Source of the DNA: Phycisphaerae bacterium
Lineage (GTDB): Bacteria > Planctomycetota > Phycisphaerae > Phycisphaerales > UBA1924
Reading direction: 5' to 3'
DNA length: 5,038 nt
Assembly (NCBI GenBank): GCA_016794945.1
Contig: JAEUIX010000093.1
Coordinates: forward strand, 1 to 5,038
The notes under the pieces: model-generated
The model's database searches: none
What the model was told of the DNA's origin: nothing
The model's input: the letters and a program-made list of their open reading frames with translations, nothing else
Made by a program: the position numbers and the translations under genes
Part shown: one piece after another, positions 1 to 5,038 of the stretch
Layout of the letters: the number at the start of each line of letters is the position of its first letter
Position numbering within the stretch: position 1 is the first letter of the stretch

Positions 1-29
1 GCCGCCCAGCGCCACGCGCCGCGGCCGGC

Positions 30-35
30 AAGGAG
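30..35 (+). promoter_or_regulatory. Shine-Dalgarno site of the exported protein gene
   Basis: AAGGAG lies 8 bases before the ATG at 44, a near-ideal ribosome binding site that fixes this start. Only 43 bases of upstream sequence are in the window, and no promoter can be recognised in them. Confidence 0.8.
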
Positions 36-43
36 AGAGAGGC

Positions 44-814
44 ATGAACGCACGAACGCTCGTGGGCGCCGCCGCGCTGGCGGTTTCGATCACCACCGTT
101 GCTCGCGCCCAGGTGGCCGAGCAGAACTGGCCGGCCAGTTACCTCAATGTCGATCTCGGCGGGCCGGGCGGCACCACCTGGGCCGGCTGGACGCTCTTCG
201 GCATGGGCTACGGCGCGGGCTCGAACAACCAGGGCGCTTCCGGCTACATCGCCCACAACTACGACTTCGCCTCCAACCTCGCCAGCATCACCGTCACCAT
301 CGACGAACTCCGCAACACCGGCGGACCGTTCATCGCCACCAACTCCCCCTACGCCCGGACCACCGGGCAGGTGCTCTTCACGCCGCTGGTCGGCATGGCG
401 TACACCCTCAGCGGCTCGGTCTGGATGCAGCTCGACGGCGCCAGCACCTCCAACACTCTGGCCACAGGCGCCGTCAGTCTGGAAGTGCTCAGCGGCCCCT
501 CGCTGGCCACCTACAGCGGCGGCGTCTTCCGCTCCGGCGCCGGCGGCTTCGGCGCGGCCGGCAGCATCTTCAACTCCGCCACGCCGAACTCGGGCGCCTC
601 CACGGGATTCCTCAACGCCGGCACCACCTACCGACTGTCGTGGGACTTCATCATCTCCAGCAACATGAACAACGACGCCTCGCTCTCGGGCAACGTCTCG
701 ACCCCGCAGTACGGGTCGTTCGTGCAGATCTCCTTCGTCGTCCCCGCCCCCGGCGCGGGCGCCCTGGCGGCCCTGGCCGGCCTGGCCGCCTGCCGTCGAC
801 AGCGCCGACCGTGA
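44..814 (+). CDS. Exported protein of unknown function with PEP-CTERM-like C-terminal sorting tail
   Basis: Complete 256-residue gene with an ATG start, a strong Shine-Dalgarno site and a TGA stop. Residues 1-22 form a Sec signal peptide: a short n-region with Arg4, a hydrophobic core, and an Ala-Arg-Ala cleavage site before Gln23. The mature part (about 23-230) is rich in Gly, Ser, Thr, Asn and Ala, with alternating hydrophobic and polar stretches. This suggests a beta-sandwich surface or matrix protein rather than an enzyme; I see no catalytic motif and do not recognise the family. The C-terminus has VPAP (233-236), then an Ala/Leu/Gly hydrophobic helix (about 237-249), then an Arg-rich end (RRQRRP, 251-256). 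That is the layout of PEP-CTERM sorting signals in the VPAP variant common in Phycisphaerae. In that family the tail is thought to be handled by an exosortase, and none is in the window. The gene faces the phosphoesterase gene tail to tail, so a shared function is not implied. Confidence 0.9.
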   Translation: MNARTLVGAAALAVSITTVARAQVAEQNWPASYLNVDLGGPGGTTWAGWTLFGMGYGAGSNNQGASGYIAHNYDFASNLASITVTIDELRNTGGPFIATNSPYARTTGQVLFTPLVGMAYTLSGSVWMQLDGASTSNTLATGAVSLEVLSGPSLATYSGGVFRSGAGGFGAAGSIFNSATPNSGASTGFLNAGTTYRLSWDFIISSNMNNDASLSGNVSTPQYGSFVQISFVVPAPGAGALAALAGLAACRRQRRP

Positions 815-828
815 TCGCCAGGTTCCGG

Positions 829-844
829 CGCCGGCTCACCGGCG
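829..844. terminator. GC-rich hairpin between convergent genes, possible bidirectional terminator
   Basis: CGCCGG, a CTCA loop, then CCGGCG form a perfect 6-bp stem with a 4-base loop. Two G-T wobble pairs could extend it on the + strand. It starts 14 bases after the stop of the rightward gene and covers the TGA (836-838) of the leftward phosphoesterase gene. No U-tract follows on either side, so it is not a classical intrinsic terminator. In DNA this GC-rich, such stems also arise by chance. The position between two gene ends is the main support. Confidence 0.3.
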
Positions 845-2521
845 TTCGCCCGACGGCGAGATCGTGTAGGAGTCGACCACGGCGCCGTTGACCGCTGCAC
901 CGACCGGCGCTGGACGATCCCGCCGACGGGCGTCGCGAGGTTCAACCGGCGCAAGCCCCTCGACCGCCGTTCGCACGAACTCGACCGTGGTGGCCGAATC
1001 GTCCACGCGGACGCGAACGTGCCCGGGGCTGCCGTGAAGAACGCCCGAGCCGTACCCGTACCGCGCCGCCGTGCGGGTGTTCCCCGCCGGGTTGCCGGGC
1101 TGCGGCACGCACTGGTAGTGCACCCCGTCGCGCACAGAGTGGACGTACAGGTGATCGTGGCCGTGAAAGACCGCCGAGACGCCGTACCGCACCAGCAGGT
1201 CGTGCACCGGCATCGGCCACCCCGGCCGGCGCGCGGCGAACCCCGCCGACCCGTCGGCGTTCCGCCCGCCCCACTCGAAGTAGACCGAAGACTCCGCGCC
1301 GCCCCGTGCCTCGGCGCCCCCGACGCCTCCTACCAGGTGGTGGATGAACACGAATCGGTACTTCGCGGTCGTGGTCGACAACGTCCGGGCCAGCCAATCG
1401 TACTGCTCCCGCCCCAGGGTCATGCCCCAACTGGCGTCGGTCGGCTCGAGCGGATCGTCACCCGGCCGCGGCTGAGCTCCCCCGCCGGCCCCCGGCGCAC
1501 CGGCTCGCCCCCCGCCGCCGCGCACCCGATCGGTCGTGCTCCAGTAGGGATCCAGCACGACGCACAGCGCATCGCCCCATTGGAACGCGTAGTAGTTGGA
1601 CCCGATTCCGTCCCTCATGCCGGTCGAGCCGGTGTACATCGCGCCGTCGATGATCGGCGGCGGGAACCGGCTCGTGCGCTGGGCGTACGACCACGGACCG
1701 ATGTCATCGGCGGCGCGCCCCGAGGTGCCCTTCTCGCCGTCGTGGTTGCCCAGCACCATGTACAGCGGAGCCGTCCGCGCCACCAGCCCGAGGTAGTAGC
1801 GCTGCGCATCGTACTGCGGCAGCGCCCGTGTGAACTCGGCCCCGCGCTTGTCGGTCATGAACGTGTCGCCCAGGTCGATCACGAAGTCCGGCCGCGCCGG
1901 GGCGACCGGCGGCAGCATGTTCGCCAGCGTCCGCTCGTACACCTTCGGCTCCACGCCCTGGTCGAGGTGCGAATCGGCCTGGATCGTGAACGTGAACCCG
2001 CCGTCTTTCCCGCTCGCCCGCGGCGTGTGGAACGTCGAGTACTCCGTCGACTTGAATTCAGCCGGTGCGACGGGCGTCATCGGCGCATCGCCGGTTCCCC
2101 GTACGGTCGTCGTCGCCGTGCCGTAGCGAACGCGGTACACGTACGCGGTGTCGGGGCTCAGCCCGTCGAGCGAGAAGAGCACCGGTGAGCCCGTCGGCAG
2201 CGGCCGCACCTCCGTCTTTGAGATCGGCGCCGCATCCTCGCGCCTGTACTCCACGTACCCCTCACGGGCCTCTGGCTCGTAGCACACGACGCTGACGGTG
2301 ATCGAACGGCCTGTTGGCCGCGCGAGCACGACATCGATCGCCCGCGCCGGAACGTCGGTCTTGAAGGCGGTCATCTGCGCGATGAGCCCGTCGCGACGAC
2401 CGCCGCCGTCACGCTCGACCGGCTGCCGCGCACGCGCCGACGATCCAACGCCCGGCACGCACGCCGCGATCAACGCGGCCAGCGAGGCGGACAACCCGGC
2501 GGTGAAGTTCCTCGACGTCAT
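836..2521 (-). CDS. Calcineurin-like metallophosphoesterase, predicted lipoprotein with N-terminal fibronectin/PAP-like domain
   Basis: 561 residues from the ATG at 2521, which has AGGAG 10 bases upstream. The frame is also open to a TTG at 2560 (574 residues), but that start lacks a good ribosome site. From the ATG, the N-terminus has Arg4, a hydrophobic stretch and a lipobox-like L-I-A-A-C with Cys21, so a periplasmic or surface lipoprotein is likely. Residues about 60-145 look like the fibronectin-type domain that precedes the catalytic domain in purple acid phosphatase-like enzymes (SLDGLSPDTAYVYRVRYG). The catalytic domain (about 175-515) carries all the superfamily's two-metal motifs: D183-S-H185, G218-D219, G258-N259-H260-D261, H394-H395 and G454-H455-D456-H457. 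The expected activity is phosphomonoester or phosphodiester hydrolysis; the substrate cannot be read from the sequence. A Gly/Ala/Pro-rich insertion (about 333-357) sits between the GNHD and HH motifs. The gene lies 35 bases downstream of the tri-domain esterase and is probably co-transcribed with it. Confidence 0.9.
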   Translation of the reverse strand: MTSRNFTAGLSASLAALIAACVPGVGSSARARQPVERDGGGRRDGLIAQMTAFKTDVPARAIDVVLARPTGRSITVSVVCYEPEAREGYVEYRREDAAPISKTEVRPLPTGSPVLFSLDGLSPDTAYVYRVRYGTATTTVRGTGDAPMTPVAPAEFKSTEYSTFHTPRASGKDGGFTFTIQADSHLDQGVEPKVYERTLANMLPPVAPARPDFVIDLGDTFMTDKRGAEFTRALPQYDAQRYYLGLVARTAPLYMVLGNHDGEKGTSGRAADDIGPWSYAQRTSRFPPPIIDGAMYTGSTGMRDGIGSNYYAFQWGDALCVVLDPYWSTTDRVRGGGGRAGAPGAGGGAQPRPGDDPLEPTDASWGMTLGREQYDWLARTLSTTTAKYRFVFIHHLVGGVGGAEARGGAESSVYFEWGGRNADGSAGFAARRPGWPMPVHDLLVRYGVSAVFHGHDHLYVHSVRDGVHYQCVPQPGNPAGNTRTAARYGYGSGVLHGSPGHVRVRVDDSATTVEFVRTAVEGLAPVEPRDARRRDRPAPVGAAVNGAVVDSYTISPSGERR

Positions 2522-2531
2522 GAGACGGAAG

Positions 2532-2536
2532 CTCCT
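2532..2536 (-). promoter_or_regulatory. Shine-Dalgarno site selecting the ATG start of the phosphoesterase
   Basis: On the minus strand AGGAG precedes the ATG at 2521-2519 with a 10-base spacer. The alternative TTG at 2560-2558 overlaps the TGA of the upstream gene (TTGA) and has only a distant AAGG about 20 bases away. This site therefore favours the ATG and places a lipoprotein-type signal at the very N-terminus. Confidence 0.6.
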
Positions 2537-2556
2537 GCGGGGTCCTTCGGCGGTGT

Positions 2557-5038
2557 TCAACGGTCCGTTCGCGGGGCCTTGCCGTCGGGTCGACGCTGGT
2601 CACCGGCGGCGTTGGCCCGCGCGTAGGTCACCTCGAGCGTCGCCGTCGCCAGCGTCGTGTCCTTGATCGCCGCCAGCAGCGCATCACGGGTCAGCGCGGC
2701 GGCGGGCGTGCCCGGCGACACCTTGGCCTCCTCGGCGAGCGCGTAGAGCGTGATGGTGTAGGACTTGTCGCCGGGGCCCTGCGAACAAGGCGGGGCGTAG
2801 GCGTTCGCGCGGTTGACCGTGTTCTGCCCCCAGCGGCCCGTTCCGAGGTCGCCGCTCTTGAGTTCGCGTGCGGCGGCGGGGATGTTGGCGACGACCATGT
2901 ACACGTGCGTGTCGCCGTCGCGGGCGACGTGATGCATGACGATCGCAAACGCCCGTGTTCCCTCGGGCGGCTCGCTCCAGGCCAGCGCCGGTGCGCGGGG
3001 CGTGCTCTTGCTGTCGCACGTGCAGTCGATCGAAAGGCGGCCGTTGACAACATCCACGCTGGAGAGCGCCGGCCGCGTCGGCGGGTCGGCCCGGCGCCGG
3101 CCTGCGGCGGGCTTGCGTGCGTGCCGCTGGAAGAACTCCCACATCAGGTCGTTGGCCGAGATGTCCCGGGTCGATGCCCCGAGCATCCGCAGCGGCGGCT
3201 CGCGTCCGGGCCAGGTGTGCCCGCCGCCGTTGATGGTGATCAGGACGACCTCGGTGCCGTCCTTGCCGCCGCCCCAGGTTGTGCGTGTGACGCTCGTGCC
3301 ATCGGCCGCGGCGTCGGGCAGGTTCACGACTTCCGGCGGCCGGGCGCAGGCGTTGGCCTTGATCCACTGGTCGAGCGAGTGCTGCACGGACAGGAACACC
3401 GGCCGATCGCGTGTGAGCGGGTGCCCGACGCCCTGGCCGCCGTTGAACGGGGCGCTGGCGTCATCCGTACCGTGGAAGTGCATCACCGCGACGGGGCGCG
3501 AGGGATTGCACGTCTGGGCGCCCATGGGCCCGCCGACGGGCGCGATCGCGGCGAAGCGGTCCGCGAGTTCCGAGGCGACCCTGTACGCCATGATCCCGCC
3601 GTTGGACATCCCCGTCGCAAAGACACGGTTCTCGTCGATGTTGATCTCACGCGCCAGGTCGTCGAGCAGTGCTCGCGTGAAGCCGACATCGTCGATGCCG
3701 TTCTCCACGGCGTAGCCGCAGCAGTTGCCGGCGTTGAAGGTGAGCAGGCGGTCGGGCAAGCGCCCGGTGCCGTAGGGATAGACGGCGATGAACCCGGCCT
3801 CGTCGGCCTTGTCGTTGAGCCCGCTGAAGTTGATCATGGCCTCGGGGCTGCCGCCGCCGCCGTGGAAGGCAACGACTACGGGCATCGGGCGTGCCGCGTC
3901 GTATCCTCGCGGGGTGTAGATCAACGCGCGGCGTTCGAGCGTGCCCACCTTGACCGTTCGTGTGACGGTTGTGCGAGGCTTGAAGTCGGGCTTATCGCTG
4001 GCGGCGGGCTTCGCCGCTTCCGCGGGCGGCGCGGGAACCGGCGGATCCGCGAAGGCCGCCCGATAGAACGCCCAGTTGTCATCGCCCAGGGCTCTCAGCA
4101 CGCCCATCGGGTCGTGCGCGATGCCGGGCAGCACGGTCCACCCGTGCGGGATCCTGAGCGCCTCGAGGTGCTCGTGGAAGAGGCGGTTGTTGTCGAACGT
4201 CTCGTCCTGTTCACCGATGACGACCCGAACGAGCGAACTCGCGGCGATGGTCGCGGCGTTCCGCTCGGCCAGCGTGCGGGGGCTGACACCTCGGAAGTAC
4301 CCCTGATCGCCGCCGTAGACCTTCGCGAGCACCTCCGACGCACGTTGACGGCCGGCGCGCGGGGCCTGGATCAGCTCCGCCTGCATCGGCCCCGCGCCGA
4401 CGATGGACACGGCCCGGAACGTTTCGGGGAACTTGAAGCCCAGCCGCGCCGCCCCGTATCCGCCCATGCTGAAGCCGTCGAGCAACCGTCCCTCGCGCGT
4501 GGCAAGCGTGCGATGGGTCGCGTCTATGTGCGGCACGAGTTCGTTGACGATCACCGTCTCCAGCGGCACCGTGCCGTCCTTCCAGTCGACGTACATCCCT
4601 TCGGCGAGTCCGTTGACGAACACCACCAGGCACGGCGGTGTCTTTCCCGCCGCGATGGCCGCGTCGAAGTGCCGGGCGACCTGAGGGATGCCCGCGAGCC
4701 CGCCGCCCGAACCGTGCAGCCAGTAGACGACCGGGAAGCGTCGGGTGCTGTTGGCGGCGTCGGCGTATGCCGCGGGCGTGTAGAGGTGGTAACTGACCTT
4801 AGCCTTCGCCGCGGAACTGTCGAAGGTGTGAAACGACACGCGCGGCGCAGCGATCGCGTTCGTCACCCACGGCACCGAAGGGGCTGCCGCGGGCGCCCCG
4901 GCGTTCCGCTCCGCAGCCGGCGGGGCAACCGGATCCCGCGGCGGCGCGTCATCGCGTTGAGGACGTCGGCCGTTCTCCCCGTCCCCCCTGCGTCCGCCGC
5001 CGCCTCCGCCTTGCCGCCGCTGCGGGGTCGCGGCGTCG
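2557..5038 (-). CDS. Three-domain exported hydrolase: putative esterase + LpqC/PHB-depolymerase-like esterase + PEBP domain (5' end outside window)
   Basis: The frame is open from the right edge to a TGA at 2557. Residues are numbered here from the GTG at 4875, which is probably not the true start. Domain 1 (about 10-275) is an alpha/beta hydrolase of the esterase D/putative esterase type: HGSGGG oxyanion region (54-59), nucleophile Ser136 in GFSMGGYG, probable Asp224 and His254. Domain 2 (about 302-586) resembles LpqC/PHB-depolymerase/feruloyl-esterase (CE1-like) enzymes: HGGGGSPEAM (338-347), NAGNCCG (381-387), DDVGF (395-399), Ser424 in GMSNGG, Asp472 in HGTDD, His553 in GGGHTWPG. Domain 3 (about 606-753) is a PEBP/YbhB-YbcL fold: PALAWSEPPEGT, VVANIP, AYAPPCSQGPGDKSY, TLYAL. 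Pro/Ala-rich (276-301) and Arg/Pro-rich (587-605) linkers separate the domains. The expected role is extracytoplasmic cleavage of carboxylic esters, such as acetyl or feruloyl groups on polysaccharides or short polyesters; the exact substrate is unknown. The role of the PEBP part is also unknown; ligand binding is one possibility. Probably first in an operon with the downstream phosphoesterase. Confidence 0.9.
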   Translation of the reverse strand, partial: DAATPQRRQGGGGGGRRGDGENGRRPQRDDAPPRDPVAPPAAERNAGAPAAAPSVPWVTNAIAAPRVSFHTFDSSAAKAKVSYHLYTPAAYADAANSTRRFPVVYWLHGSGGGLAGIPQVARHFDAAIAAGKTPPCLVVFVNGLAEGMYVDWKDGTVPLETVIVNELVPHIDATHRTLATREGRLLDGFSMGGYGAARLGFKFPETFRAVSIVGAGPMQAELIQAPRAGRQRASEVLAKVYGGDQGYFRGVSPRTLAERNAATIAASSLVRVVIGEQDETFDNNRLFHEHLEALRIPHGWTVLPGIAHDPMGVLRALGDDNWAFYRAAFADPPVPAPPAEAAKPAASDKPDFKPRTTVTRTVKVGTLERRALIYTPRGYDAARPMPVVVAFHGGGGSPEAMINFSGLNDKADEAGFIAVYPYGTGRLPDRLLTFNAGNCCGYAVENGIDDVGFTRALLDDLAREINIDENRVFATGMSNGGIMAYRVASELADRFAAIAPVGGPMGAQTCNPSRPVAVMHFHGTDDASAPFNGGQGVGHPLTRDRPVFLSVQHSLDQWIKANACARPPEVVNLPDAAADGTSVTRTTWGGGKDGTEVVLITINGGGHTWPGREPPLRMLGASTRDISANDLMWEFFQRHARKPAAGRRRADPPTRPALSSVDVVNGRLSIDCTCDSKSTPRAPALAWSEPPEGTRAFAIVMHHVARDGDTHVYMVVANIPAAARELKSGDLGTGRWGQNTVNRANAYAPPCSQGPGDKSYTITLYALAEEAKVSPGTPAAALTRDALLAAIKDTTLATATLEVTYARANAAGDQRRPDGKAPRTDR
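4876..5037 (-). other. Low-complexity Gly/Arg/Pro/Ala-rich N-terminal segment of the tri-domain esterase
   Basis: The 54 codons upstream of the apparent GTG start contain no stop and encode a disordered-looking peptide. Reading in the gene's direction it begins DAATPQRRQ, then six consecutive glycines (GGA/GGC codons, 4993-5010), then Arg/Asp/Gly/Asn and Asp/Pro-rich stretches, and ends in Ala/Pro just before the first folded domain. This resembles the flexible linker often found between a signal peptide and a catalytic domain. The signal peptide itself would lie just outside the window. Confidence 0.7.

Noticed and set aside
99..668. 189-codon frame overlapping the exported protein in a different + frame
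   Set aside because: It is almost entirely Pro, Ser, Ala, Thr and Arg, the typical out-of-frame reading of a GC-rich gene. The overlapping gene has a strong ribosome site, a signal peptide and a sorting tail.
825..834. CCGGCGCCGG 10-base palindrome near the convergent junction, considered as an operator or attachment site
   Set aside because: Short GC palindromes are frequent by chance at this base composition. It has no spacer to form a stable hairpin on its own, and there is no promoter nearby for an operator to control.
1019..2188. Long 389-codon open frame on the + strand, antisense to the phosphoesterase
   Set aside because: Its product is an Arg/Pro/Val/His-rich string with no recognisable domain and it lacks a ribosome site. 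The opposite strand carries every metallophosphoesterase motif. Long antisense frames are expected in DNA this GC-rich.
2936..3715. 259-codon open frame on the + strand, antisense to the LpqC-like and PEBP domains
   Set aside because: It has a Ser/Arg/Pro-biased composition, no signal peptide or motif, and no convincing start. It mirrors a conserved coding region on the minus strand.
4993..5022. GCC-rich triplet repetition that could be taken for a DNA repeat element
   Set aside because: The pattern is explained by consecutive glycine and arginine codons in the open esterase frame. It does not recur elsewhere and has no inverted or direct repeat structure of a mobile element.

Overview
This is a high-GC window from a bacterial chromosome, most likely a planctomycete of the Phycisphaerae type. 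That assignment is an inference. It rests on a secreted protein ending in a 'VPAP' plus hydrophobic helix plus Arg-rich tail (a PEP-CTERM-like sorting signal), and on a large esterase with PEBP-like and Gly/Arg/Pro-rich segments, a style I associate with planctomycete secretomes. No rRNA, tRNA, transposase, CRISPR array or phage gene is visible.

Layout: there are three protein genes and almost no non-coding DNA. (1) Positions 44-814, + strand: a complete 256-residue exported protein of unknown function with a signal peptide and a C-terminal sorting-type tail. (2) Positions 836-2521, - strand: a predicted lipoprotein of the calcineurin-like metallophosphoesterase superfamily, with a fibronectin/purple-acid-phosphatase-like N-terminal domain and a complete set of metal-binding motifs. 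(3) Positions 2557-5038, - strand, running off the right edge: a very large enzyme with three fused domains. These are a D-type 'putative esterase' alpha/beta hydrolase, an LpqC/PHB-depolymerase-like (CE1-type) alpha/beta hydrolase, and a C-terminal PEBP (YbhB/YbcL-like) domain. Both hydrolase domains keep a full Ser-Asp-His triad.

Genes 3 and 2 are co-directional with 35 bases between them and probably form an operon read leftwards. Gene 1 converges on gene 2, with a 21-base gap and a GC-rich hairpin over the end of gene 2. All three products look exported. A plausible but unproven reading is that genes 3 and 2 supply surface or periplasmic hydrolysis of carboxylic-ester and phosphoester substrates, for example in polysaccharide or organic-matter degradation.

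The most notable points are the three-domain fusion, the evidence that its reading frame continues past the window edge (so its apparent GTG start is spurious), and the start-site choice in the phosphoesterase, which decides between lipoprotein and Tat-like export. I see no convincing new defence, mobile or RNA-based system.
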